DNA of 43,844 nt from positions 5,820-49,663 of the forward strand of contig JAHDBH010000013.1 of the NCBI GenBank assembly GCA_020630495.1, read 5' to 3'. The notes under the pieces were generated by a model that had not been told where the DNA came from, did no database searches, and saw only the letters and a list, made by a program, of their open reading frames with translations. The position numbers and the translations under genes were made by a program. The first letter of the stretch is position 1, and the number at the start of each line of letters is the position of its first letter. This document shows positions 14,988 through 23,252 of this stretch, piece after piece. The DNA comes from Saprospiraceae bacterium (lineage in GTDB: Bacteria; Bacteroidota; Bacteroidia; Chitinophagales; Saprospiraceae).

Positions 14988-17096
14988 ATGTATAGTGCTG
15001 GGCGACAGACAGAGCTCTATGAGCGGAGTAAGCAACTACTAGCTGCTCCCAAGATAGAGTCGAGCACGGCATACGCTGAGCTAGTAGAAGCGCTCAGGTT
15101 CCATGAGTGGCGCTACTACGTGCTCAGTGATCCACTCCTGAGCGATAGCGAATACGATGAGCTCTATCAGTTCCTCGTCCAGACGGAGCGAAAGCATCCT
15201 GACTGGGTAGTGCCCAGCTCTCCCAGCCAGCGAGTGGCGAGCGACCTCACAGAAGACTTCCAGACCGTCAAGCACTTCACACCCATGCTATCTCTGGACA
15301 ATGCTCACAGCCCAGAGGATCTGAGAGACTTTGATAGACGTCTGCGCAAGCAGCTGGGATATGCTGAGGACGATGCGCTACCTTACTGTGTAGAGCCTAA
15401 GTATGATGGCGGTACCGTGGTGCTTGTCTATGAGAAGGGAACCTTCTCCAGAGCAGCCACACGAGGTAATGGTCAGAGCGGCGATGAGATCAGTAACAAT
15501 GTGAGGACGATACGCTCTATACCCATAGAGGTGGATGCGGAGGCGATGGGCTGGGAGACGATAGAGCTGCGTGGTGAAGCGCTCATGAGCAAGGAGCATT
15601 TTGCTATGCTCAATCAGCAGCGTGTGGAGCAGGGTCAAGTACCATTTGCTAATCCTCGCAATGCCTCCACAGGTGCGCTACGTATGAAGGATCCTAGGGA
15701 GGCTGAGGCGCGCGGATTGGAGATGTTTGTCTTTCAGGTATCGCATATAGAGGGAGGGCTTTCGCCCAAAAGCCATACAGAAGCACTCGGTCTACTCGAC
15801 GATCTAGGATTTAAAACTCCTCGTGAGGAGAGGCGTCGCTGCGAGGGCATAGAAGATGTAATTGCCGTCTGTGAAGAGTGGGGCGCCAAGCGAGAAGCCT
15901 ATCCCTATGAGATAGACGGTATGGTCATCAAGGCTGACTTGATAGAGCATCAGGAGCAGGCCGGTAGTACATCGCATCATCCCAGATGGGCCATCGCGTA
16001 CAAGTTTAAGGCAAAGCAGGCCACTACTAAGTTGCTCGATATAGAGTATCAGGTAGGAAAGATAGGATCTATCACTCCTGTAGCTAAGCTAGATCCCGTC
16101 CATCTCGCTGGAGTCACAGTGAGCTCTGTCTCTCTGCACAATGAGGATTTTATTACGGCCAGAGATCTTCATCTGGGTGATACGGTCCTCGTAGAGCGAG
16201 CAGGAGATGTGATACCATATATTGTCAAGGCATTTCCAGAGATGAGAGATGGATCAGAAGCTAAGGTCGAGTTTCCACAGACCTGCCCTTATAGTGATGA
16301 CCAAGTCCAGCTTCTACGTGAAGAAGATGAGTCTGCCTGGAGATGTCCACGCTGCGTGTGCGGACGTCAGGATCTCCAGCGGATGATATTTCACGTTTCA
16401 CGAGTGGCCATGGATATTGACGGATTGGGTAAGAGCCTTGTAGAGCGATTCTTTGACCTGGGATGGCTGGAAGATATCTCGGATATATACAATCTAGACT
16501 ATGGCGCTATCGCTCGGCTTGAGGGTATGGGAGAGAAGAGCGCAGGCAAACTGCGCGCTGCAATCGACAGGGCCAAGGAAAATCCCATCCATCGCCTCTT
16601 GCATAGTCTAAGTATTCATCACCTGGGCGCACGATCTTCCAAGCTACTAGCAGAGCGCATAGAGCATGTCTTGGACTTGCGCGACTGGAGTGAGGAGCAA
16701 ATGGTAGCCATCAAGGATATCGGTCCCGTAGTAGCCAAAAATGTGACGGAGTGGTATCGCAATCCAGAGAATATAGCCATGCTAGAGCGCATGGAATCGT
16801 ACGGTGTCAATGTCACTCCTACAGAGGAGGACAGACCAGTGACTGTAGCAGAAGATGCTCCCCTGACTGATCAGAGCATACTCTTTACAGGAAGTCTAGA
16901 GCATATGAGCCGTAAGCAAGCCCAGGAGCTTGCTGCTCGATCAGGTGCTAAGAATATCAGCGCCGTCAGCTCTAAGCTAGACATCCTAGTAGCGGGAAGC
17001 AAAGCAGGAAGTAAATTAGCCAAGGCTACGGCACTAGGTACCGTAAAGATCCTCACAGAAGGAGAATTTTATGATCTGATAGGATACGAGATCTAG
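14988..17096 (+). CDS. ligA: NAD-dependent DNA ligase LigA
   Basis: LigA seals nicks in DNA using NAD. The 702-residue length is normal. Domains in order: Ia (about 25-85, HEWRYYVLSDPLLSDSEYDEL), adenylation domain with nucleotidyl-accepting K138 in EPKYDGG, OB domain around residues 340-425, zinc finger (about 430-460), helix-hairpin-helix repeats (about 470-610) and a BRCT domain (about 625-700). Two oddities: the adenylation motif reads KYDG where KIDG or KVDG is usual, and the zinc finger has C433 but Ser at 436 where the second Cys of the normal CPxC pair is expected, while an additional Cys (456) lies between C453 and C458. It follows the T9SS cargo gene by 3 bases, so it is co-transcribed. 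Confidence 0.97.
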   Translation: MYSAGRQTELYERSKQLLAAPKIESSTAYAELVEALRFHEWRYYVLSDPLLSDSEYDELYQFLVQTERKHPDWVVPSSPSQRVASDLTEDFQTVKHFTPMLSLDNAHSPEDLRDFDRRLRKQLGYAEDDALPYCVEPKYDGGTVVLVYEKGTFSRAATRGNGQSGDEISNNVRTIRSIPIEVDAEAMGWETIELRGEALMSKEHFAMLNQQRVEQGQVPFANPRNASTGALRMKDPREAEARGLEMFVFQVSHIEGGLSPKSHTEALGLLDDLGFKTPREERRRCEGIEDVIAVCEEWGAKREAYPYEIDGMVIKADLIEHQEQAGSTSHHPRWAIAYKFKAKQATTKLLDIEYQVGKIGSITPVAKLDPVHLAGVTVSSVSLHNEDFITARDLHLGDTVLVERAGDVIPYIVKAFPEMRDGSEAKVEFPQTCPYSDDQVQLLREEDESAWRCPRCVCGRQDLQRMIFHVSRVAMDIDGLGKSLVERFFDLGWLEDISDIYNLDYGAIARLEGMGEKSAGKLRAAIDRAKENPIHRLLHSLSIHHLGARSSKLLAERIEHVLDLRDWSEEQMVAIKDIGPVVAKNVTEWYRNPENIAMLERMESYGVNVTPTEEDRPVTVAEDAPLTDQSILFTGSLEHMSRKQAQELAARSGAKNISAVSSKLDILVAGSKAGSKLAKATALGTVKILTEGEFYDLIGYEI

Positions 17097-17195
17097 TCAA
17101 GAATAGTGTCCAAGCACAAAAACAAAGATCTCAAGGCATCGTTAGTCTATGGTCTCATGAAGACAGTTAACTGAAACACACACACCACCTATCCT

Positions 17196-18161
17196 ATGAC
17201 ACAATACGCCAGCGATGTAGAGGCAGTAGACGGCTTGGCATCATCATATCAGCGCCTTAGAGAGGAAATATCTAAAGTCATCGTAGGTCAGCACGACGTA
17301 GTGCAGGGCGTACTCATCTCCCTATTTGCCAATGGTCACACACTCCTAGTGGGCGTACCAGGACTGGCTAAGACGCTTCTGGTGAGCACGATTGCAGATG
17401 TGCTCGATCTGGATTTTAAGCGGATACAGTTCACACCTGACCTCATGCCTAGTGATATCATGGGAAGCGAAATCCTTGACGAGAGTCGCAAGTTCCAGTT
17501 TAATCAAGGACCCGTGTTTGCTAACATTGTCTTAGCAGATGAGATCAACCGTACACCACCTAAGACACAAGCGGCTCTGCTCGAAGCGATGCAGGAGCGT
17601 AGTGTCACAGTAAGCGGAACCCGACATCAGTTGCCGTCACCGTTTCTCGTACTAGCAACACAAAATCCGATAGAACAAGAGGGTACTTATCCGCTTCCTG
17701 AGGCGCAGCTGGATCGCTTTATGTTCAATATCACACTTGACTATCCCAGCTACGAGGAGGAAGTCCAGGTAGTCAAGAATACGACTGTGGATACACATAC
17801 AAGCGCAGGTCAAGTACTTAGCGCTGAGGAGATCCTTTTCTTTCAGCAACTTGTACGCAAGATTCCTATATCAGACAATGTACTAGAGTACGCCGTATCC
17901 CTGGCTAGTAAGACCCGTCCTGGCACTGAGAAAGCAACGGCTGATGTCAATCAGTACCTGAGTTGGGGTGCTGGTCCTAGGGCAAGTCAGTATCTCGTAC
18001 TAGGAGCAAAGTGCCACGCGGCTATACATGGAAAATACAGTCCTGACATAGCAGATGTGAAAGCTATTGCCGCTTATGTACTGAGACACAGAATCGTACG
18101 CAACTACAAGGCTGAGGCGGAAGGTATCACGGAGACCAAGCTCATAGAGACACTGCTCTAG
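17196..18161 (+). CDS. MoxR-family AAA+ ATPase
   Basis: A 321-residue MoxR ATPase, a chaperone-like AAA+ protein that matures or activates other proteins, often with von Willebrand factor A partners. Walker A is GVPGLAKT (53-60), Walker B is VLADEIN (112-118), followed by RTPPKTQAALLEAMQERSVT and the sensor-1 segment LATQNPIEQEGTYPLPEAQ, all characteristic of the family. Length is normal. Unlike the usual cluster with DUF58 and VWA genes, the next gene is a DUF4837 lipoprotein, so its partners lie elsewhere. A perfect 10-bp palindrome CAGTTAACTG (17164-17173) precedes the start by 23 bases and could be regulatory. Confidence 0.95.
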   Translation: MTQYASDVEAVDGLASSYQRLREEISKVIVGQHDVVQGVLISLFANGHTLLVGVPGLAKTLLVSTIADVLDLDFKRIQFTPDLMPSDIMGSEILDESRKFQFNQGPVFANIVLADEINRTPPKTQAALLEAMQERSVTVSGTRHQLPSPFLVLATQNPIEQEGTYPLPEAQLDRFMFNITLDYPSYEEEVQVVKNTTVDTHTSAGQVLSAEEILFFQQLVRKIPISDNVLEYAVSLASKTRPGTEKATADVNQYLSWGAGPRASQYLVLGAKCHAAIHGKYSPDIADVKAIAAYVLRHRIVRNYKAEAEGITETKLIETLL

Positions 18162-18246
18162 GTCAGTGATATATGTAGTCAGCTGAGATATCTGAGGTTC
18201 CGCGCGTCACTGTCGCGATAGTGCGCATCTTTATATCTGTAATATC

Positions 18247-19356
18247 ATGCATGACTCTATGAAATCTCAGACACTCTTATACATACTTGCAATTGCCATC
18301 ACGGTGGGACTACTGACGAGCTGTATGGCTGATGTCACTGACAATTCTCGTCCACCCACGCCTACTGCCATAGGAAAGACTAATGAAATCGTTGTGATAG
18401 CAGATGATGCGGTATGGCAAAGTGCGGTGGGCGACACGCTCCGCTATTATTTTGGAGCGGCTTATCCTATCATGCCCGCACCAGAGCCCATATTTGATCT
18501 GAGGCACTTTACGCCAGACTATTTCTATGGCGATGCTAGCAGACAGAAACTACGCACCTACATCATCCTTACGGACTATGCTAATGAAAGCGCTAGTACG
18601 ACCGTGATGGCTGAGGGAGATATAGGTAAAGAGACCATGCGTAGATATCGAGAGTTGGATCAGGGCCCTACCGCTAAGATCGGCCGTAATAAGTGGGCTC
18701 AAAACCAGCTGGTCACTTACCTGATCGGTAAGGGGGCGGATGGAATCATAGAAAGTATCAAGAGCAACTACGCCAATGTAGCAGCTCGAATCAATGAGCA
18801 CGATATGAAGCAGATCGAAGCTCGCACTTATCTAGAGGGTGTACATCATGGGATCAGTCAGCGTATTCTTGAGTCCTACGGAGTCAAGATGAAGATACCA
18901 CAGGGATTTCTTGAGGCAATCACACAAGACAGCTTCACCTGGCTGGCTAAGAATGGAGATGATGCAACTTATAATCTGATGTATTACAAGATACCCTACA
19001 CAGATCAGTCACAGATCAGCCTAGACGCTGCCATAGATCTTCGCAATGAGATAAGTCAGAGATACATCACCACAGAGACGATAGGCTCTTATATGACCAT
19101 CAACGATGAGGATCTTCCTGTATACGACTACGTCACAGACATAGATGGTTACTATACCCTGGAGACGAGAGGAGTATGGGAAATGACTAAGGACTTTATG
19201 GGTGGCCCTTATTTTAATTGGCTCATTCTCGATCAGGACCGCCAAGAGATCATCATGATAGATGCTTTTGTCCTAGCGCCAGGAGAGATGAAACGGGATC
19301 ATATGCAGATGCTGGAGCACATGGTGAAGAGCTCTGAGATAGTGAAGGGTATGTGA
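18247..19356 (+). CDS. DUF4837 family lipoprotein
   Basis: A 369-residue predicted outer-membrane or periplasmic lipoprotein. The signal peptide ends in the lipobox LLTSC, with C26 the lipidation site. An in-frame ATG at 18259 (MKSQTLLYILAI) gives a more typical signal-peptide start than 18247. The mature protein has the conserved order of DUF4837, a family largely restricted to Bacteroidota: TNEIVVIADDAVW near the N-terminus, FDLRHFTPDYF, and near the end RGVWEMTKDFMGGPYFNW followed by FVLAPGEMKRDHMQMLEHM. Function is unknown. It lies 85 bases after the MoxR gene on the same strand and is convergent with the next operon. Confidence 0.88.
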   Translation: MHDSMKSQTLLYILAIAITVGLLTSCMADVTDNSRPPTPTAIGKTNEIVVIADDAVWQSAVGDTLRYYFGAAYPIMPAPEPIFDLRHFTPDYFYGDASRQKLRTYIILTDYANESASTTVMAEGDIGKETMRRYRELDQGPTAKIGRNKWAQNQLVTYLIGKGADGIIESIKSNYANVAARINEHDMKQIEARTYLEGVHHGISQRILESYGVKMKIPQGFLEAITQDSFTWLAKNGDDATYNLMYYKIPYTDQSQISLDAAIDLRNEISQRYITTETIGSYMTINDEDLPVYDYVTDIDGYYTLETRGVWEMTKDFMGGPYFNWLILDQDRQEIIMIDAFVLAPGEMKRDHMQMLEHMVKSSEIVKGM

Positions 19357-19398
19357 ATCTGCGGACTACCTATATCAAAATGAAATTAATTAGAGACC

Positions 19399-20277
19399 TT
19401 AGAATATCTTTCGAGGCAGGTACTCGCGTAGATACCAGGCATTGTAATCTGCTGATGGTGGCAAAAGAGTCTCTTCTAGTCTCGACACAAAGTCATCATC
19501 TTTGTCGACTTTAATTTCTTTATAATTATTCCCGATAACCTGCGAAAGAGCAACAGCCTCTTCCTTGCAAGGAGCTCCCGCGGGTATAGCCTTCATGATC
19601 TGGATAGCTTTGCGCATCTCTCGAGGAATACTGCTATGGGACATAATGGTAAGATTATCAATTTGATCCTCACAAAATTTTACGGCATACGCGCTCACTA
19701 GGTCTGATTCTACAGTACTCAGATCATTACACTCAGACATGACGGCATAGGTATAGAGACTATATGCTGTAGCTGGGTCATCATGATCAAGTGCATGGCG
19801 AACACGTGCTGTATAATCATCACATGTCACGGAGCAAGACTCAGTAAACTCAGACAGCGTGCTTAGTAGTGACTCACTCAGTTTTTTATCCTTGGCCAAT
19901 GCTGCTGAGATAGTCCTGGTAGAACTGGATGCATCTGATGATTTAATTGCCGTGGTATAGCTGTCAGTGATACTCTCGCAAGACATAGCAGGGTTACTGA
20001 CGGTGTACTCCACAGAAGCCTCCATGATGTAATACGTATCCATTCCTGATATTTTGCGTTGATCTCCCAAGCTGATTAAAAGGGATACACCGAGCGGGCT
20101 ATCATCTGAGACAGTATATTGCTTGCCCAATCTTTTGGAAAGGGTAGTGCGTAGGATTGAGGACGCAGATACTCCGTCGTCAAAGGAAATTTCGTCCAGT
20201 GATATAACAGGCTTTAAATCTTGAGCCATGACATGGCAAAGGCTGACAAGAAGAATCAATATGATGCTAAATCTCAT
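19399..20277 (-). CDS. Exported protein of unknown function (last gene of CsgG-like operon)
   Basis: A 292-residue protein with a clear signal peptide (MRFSIILILLVSLCHVMAQ). The mature part starts beta-rich (LKPVISLDEISFDDGVSASSIL), with a stretch suggesting a CsgG/LpoB-like alpha-beta domain (LRTTLSKRLGKQYTVSDDSPLGVSLLIS in pieces), and continues as a helical domain with several cysteines that could pair in the periplasm. I do not recognise a family. The start overlaps the stop of the upstream DUF6175-like gene by 4 bases (ATGA), so it is translationally coupled and probably works with that operon. It is the distal gene, convergent with the DUF4837 gene. Confidence 0.8.
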   Translation of the reverse strand: MRFSIILILLVSLCHVMAQDLKPVISLDEISFDDGVSASSILRTTLSKRLGKQYTVSDDSPLGVSLLISLGDQRKISGMDTYYIMEASVEYTVSNPAMSCESITDSYTTAIKSSDASSSTRTISAALAKDKKLSESLLSTLSEFTESCSVTCDDYTARVRHALDHDDPATAYSLYTYAVMSECNDLSTVESDLVSAYAVKFCEDQIDNLTIMSHSSIPREMRKAIQIMKAIPAGAPCKEEAVALSQVIGNNYKEIKVDKDDDFVSRLEETLLPPSADYNAWYLREYLPRKIF

Positions 20278-21170
20278 TGCTCCAGTTCGGTAAGTGTGAT
20301 GGTAATGGTTGATCCTACAATGGTGCGGTCTGCCTTCAGGCCCAAGGTCTTAAGATAATTGCGCATCGGAACTACAAACTTTGACAGTCTGAAATTTTTG
20401 CCTCTATTATCTTTAACGGGCACTTTGACAATATCAAAGAATATGCGCGTATCACTTGTACCTTGCATGTGGTAATAGTTTTTATAAGCGTTCTCTTCTA
20501 CCCAGTTTTCTATAAGCTCTGATAGGAAGTATCCGCTATCATCCACTTCACTGTCAAGATCAAAGTCTTCGCCTACTCCTATGCCTACTTCAAGAGTCAC
20601 GGTGCGACCGTTCTCTATGATCAAGTCAAACTTTTGCTGTATGATCGCAAGGAGATTGTCGATCTCTGATTCAACGGCTTTTTCTATCAGTTTTGAATAG
20701 TCCTCTGTGCGAAATTTAGGACTATTACCGACCTTATTAGCTAGTGACTCCCCGCTGAATGCATCATAAGCAGTCATGATGACCGTTGCTGAGTTACCGG
20801 CACTAGAGCGCTCTTTTTTCACTTCGACTTCTACATAGATATCAGCTCCAGAGATTTTGATGAGGTCGTCTTTAAAAGTTCGCTCCTGCTCTTCCGTAAG
20901 GGTTTCGGAATTTGTGACCTGCTTCATCTTGGCTCGAAGATCAATGGTATTTACGCCGCGCTGGTCAAAGGCCTCTTTGACTTTTGTCAAGGCTATCCTT
21001 ATGTCGCTGGAAGCATCGTAAGCACGGAGAGTTGAAAATTCATTTCTGGCAAATGGAATCGCCATGATCGTTGGCTGTATGGTGGGCTGGCTCGAAGCGG
21101 CAGCTTCTTCCTGCGCATAAAGGCCTGTTGCAATCAAGCCACATAGTATGAGGGATATAAATTTAATCAT
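20274..21170 (-). CDS. Exported DUF6175-like protein
   Basis: A 298-residue protein with a Sec signal peptide ending at LYAQ. The mature region begins QPTIMAIPFARNEFSTLRAY and has an N-terminal alpha-beta domain (about 30-180) containing VNTIDLRAKMKQV, KISGADIYVEVEVKKE and YDAFSGESLANKVGNSPKF. This motif order matches a Bacteroidota family I associate with DUF6175; the name is from memory. The fold pattern, short repeating alpha-beta units with a name-your-target style ADIYVEVEV strand, is like CsgG/LpoB-type periplasmic domains. It overlaps both neighbours by 4 bases. No enzymatic motif; a structural or regulatory envelope role is likely but unproven. Confidence 0.8.
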   Translation of the reverse strand: MIKFISLILCGLIATGLYAQEEAAASSQPTIQPTIMAIPFARNEFSTLRAYDASSDIRIALTKVKEAFDQRGVNTIDLRAKMKQVTNSETLTEEQERTFKDDLIKISGADIYVEVEVKKERSSAGNSATVIMTAYDAFSGESLANKVGNSPKFRTEDYSKLIEKAVESEIDNLLAIIQQKFDLIIENGRTVTLEVGIGVGEDFDLDSEVDDSGYFLSELIENWVEENAYKNYYHMQGTSDTRIFFDIVKVPVKDNRGKNFRLSKFVVPMRNYLKTLGLKADRTIVGSTITITLTELEQ

Positions 21171-21616
21171 TGTAGTCCAAACTTTTTAATTACACTATAT
21201 TGTTCAAGATACTTTCTCATACTTTTCACGTCCAAGGTGATAGAGCGCTGGACAGTATGTACGCCTTGAGATTCAGATTGTGAGGTGTTGTGAGCGTCTA
21301 TGAGATATTTCTCATATTCTGATTGTATAAACCTATCTAAAGTAGTTTTTTGATCAGCTGTCAGTTCAGCCTCATTACTAATCATGGGCTCTTCAAAAGC
21401 AGATCCTTGAATTCCCCTGAAGAGTAGATTTTCGAGTGCGTTGCGCTCAGCATATAGGTTTGCCAAGCCAAGCGTGTGAGCCCGTGAAGTGCTGAGCAGC
21501 GTAATTGTATTTCTGTCAGAATCGCTTGCTAGTACTTCGCCCGTGCGTGAGTACGGTATGGACTGCGTAGTGTTACAAGATATGACGAGAAATGCGAAGA
21601 TGATAAGGTATTTCAT
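21167..21616 (-). CDS. Small lipoprotein in CsgG-like operon
   Basis: A lipoprotein of 149 residues when started at the ATG at 21616, which gives MKYLIIFAFLVISCNTTQS with lipobox VISC and lipid-accepting C14. An upstream in-frame extension to 21706 would bury this signal peptide and is rejected. The mature part contains a helical region with ERNALENLLFRGIQGSAFEEP and a C-terminal segment VQRSITLDVKSMRKYLEQYSV. Size, lipidation and location beside a CsgG-like gene are reminiscent of LPP20/FlgP-type lipoproteins, but I cannot show homology. The stop overlaps the next ATG (ATGA) and the gene begins 10 bases after the 541-residue protein gene. Confidence 0.8.
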   Translation of the reverse strand: MKYLIIFAFLVISCNTTQSIPYSRTGEVLASDSDRNTITLLSTSRAHTLGLANLYAERNALENLLFRGIQGSAFEEPMISNEAELTADQKTTLDRFIQSEYEKYLIDAHNTSQSESQGVHTVQRSITLDVKSMRKYLEQYSVIKKFGLQ

Positions 21617-21626
21617 ATGGATTAAT

Positions 21627-23252
21627 TTATTTGCCTTTGCCCATGAAGGGTCTGATCTGTACATCAGCACCTTCATTAATGAGTTTGAGGAGCTCCTTCT
21701 CCCCACTATTTACAGCTAGCTCCATCAAGCTGCAGTGAGGGGAGGAGCCCGAGGTAGCGGGATACCCTGTTGCTATTACTTCCAGACGCTCTATCTCTTT
21801 TTCACCTACAATTTCTTTGCTTACACTGACGAAATTATATTTATACGCTGTGAATCCATATGGTGAGAACGCCCATAGGCGCTTGACTTTATCTTTCTTT
21901 ATCTTGCTAGTTTTAATGATCGTGACGGGCTCATCAAACGACTTAGTACATACATCTAAGAATTCTTGATCCACTGCGGGTACGATCGATATTGCTGAGC
22001 TGCGATATTTTGATGTAGCTATGACCTGGCCAGTTTCTACTTCAGTGACAGTCACGCCTTCTTTAGTGTCTTTAAAGATGTACGAGGATCCTACAGCACT
22101 TGACTGTAGTGCTTGCATATCGGAATCTATAAATTTTTCATCTTTATAGTCCCTTTTTATTCGATCAGTAATCCAGTTTAGACTTTCATCATATAGCCCG
22201 AGCTGCGGGCTACCAAGAACATTTTTTTCTAGCGGTGTTACACAGTCTTTACAGGATTTTGCCACCACAACCATGACTTTGTCACCAGTTTTGTGTCCAT
22301 ATGTTCTTGTCATGGCAGCTGGATTATTAGAAAAAACGACCTGCTTACCTTCATCTAGCGCTTTTAGGAGTTTTTTGCGTACGAGCGCCACCGGCTTGAT
22401 CATAGCATAGGAATCGTTGATTTCCGATATTGTGCCTACTGATATATAATCAAATGCCGTATATCCTTCTAGGGTGATGATTTCATAAGCGTTGACGTCA
22501 TCACCTTTCTGTAGGCCTGATGCCAATGTAGCGTCTGTTTTTAGTAGTTCTACTTTGCCTTTTTCATTAGTTGTCTGATCAGTTATGGTAAAGATTTTCT
22601 TGCCTGCAATCTGGGTGTTAGTCGCTATATGATCATATATACCTTGGGCAACTAGCTCTCGCTGGCGGGTATTAAATTTTGCCAAGTCACTGGCGTACTT
22701 CTTTTTTACTTTGGAAAGGGCAAGCTTATATGATTCATTACCAGGTTTAAATTTGTTTGGCTGCTTACCGTTATAGTATTCTTTATAACTCTTGATGTTT
22801 TGCTCGTACTTTATAGAGTAAGGACTTTCTATGTAGCTAGTTCTTTCTGAAGATGGCACATGGACTACTTTGGATCTGATGGAGCTTTCTATGGGCGCTT
22901 GGTAGAGGAGCGATATTACTTTGCCAGAGGTGTCAGTTTTGGCTTTCAAGGTATGCTTATTTTCTATGTAGCTTATATCGATATAGAGCACATCTATACT
23001 GGGAATTGTCGTAGTAGCCTCCTCCTTAAGAGCGGACTTTGTATACTCTTGCTCGCCAGATTTGTCATATAAGTAATAGATTTGCTGGAGGGGACGTTCC
23101 TTAAGCTTTTGCTGTAGTATAGTGACAATTTCAGCTTTGTGTCTGGCCTGTATGTCGTCCGTATCAAGTATGACGCTGGTAGCATATTTCTGAGCGACAC
23201 ATGATACAAGCGCTCCTAGCACGAGTGCTATCTGTAGGATCAATCTTTTCAT
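21627..23252 (-). CDS. Exported 541-residue protein with C-terminal ankyrin-like motif
   Basis: A 541-residue exported protein. The N-terminal signal contains LVSC (C18), so it may be a lipoprotein, or be cleaved after VAQ. Residues about 212-315 (GKKIFTITDQTTNEKGKVELL, then LASGLQKGDDVNAYEIIT, then SVGTISEINDSYAMIKPVAL) show the same pattern as residues 165-255 of the operon's first gene product: a Gly-Lys-rich strand, a GxxKGDxxxVYE turn, then an IGxIxEVxD strand. The C-terminal LMELAVNSGEKELLKLINEG looks like one ankyrin repeat. No overall family is recognised. Its ATG overlaps the stop of the CsgG-like gene (ATGA). It is probably an envelope component acting with that protein. Confidence 0.8.
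   Translation of the reverse strand: MKRLILQIALVLGALVSCVAQKYATSVILDTDDIQARHKAEIVTILQQKLKERPLQQIYYLYDKSGEQEYTKSALKEEATTTIPSIDVLYIDISYIENKHTLKAKTDTSGKVISLLYQAPIESSIRSKVVHVPSSERTSYIESPYSIKYEQNIKSYKEYYNGKQPNKFKPGNESYKLALSKVKKKYASDLAKFNTRQRELVAQGIYDHIATNTQIAGKKIFTITDQTTNEKGKVELLKTDATLASGLQKGDDVNAYEIITLEGYTAFDYISVGTISEINDSYAMIKPVALVRKKLLKALDEGKQVVFSNNPAAMTRTYGHKTGDKVMVVVAKSCKDCVTPLEKNVLGSPQLGLYDESLNWITDRIKRDYKDEKFIDSDMQALQSSAVGSSYIFKDTKEGVTVTEVETGQVIATSKYRSSAISIVPAVDQEFLDVCTKSFDEPVTIIKTSKIKKDKVKRLWAFSPYGFTAYKYNFVSVSKEIVGEKEIERLEVIATGYPATSGSSPHCSLMELAVNSGEKELLKLINEGADVQIRPFMGKGK

Noticed and set aside
21617-21706. N-terminal extension of the small lipoprotein by 30 residues
   Set aside because: It would bury the lipoprotein signal peptide beginning at 21616 and overlaps the end of the upstream gene.
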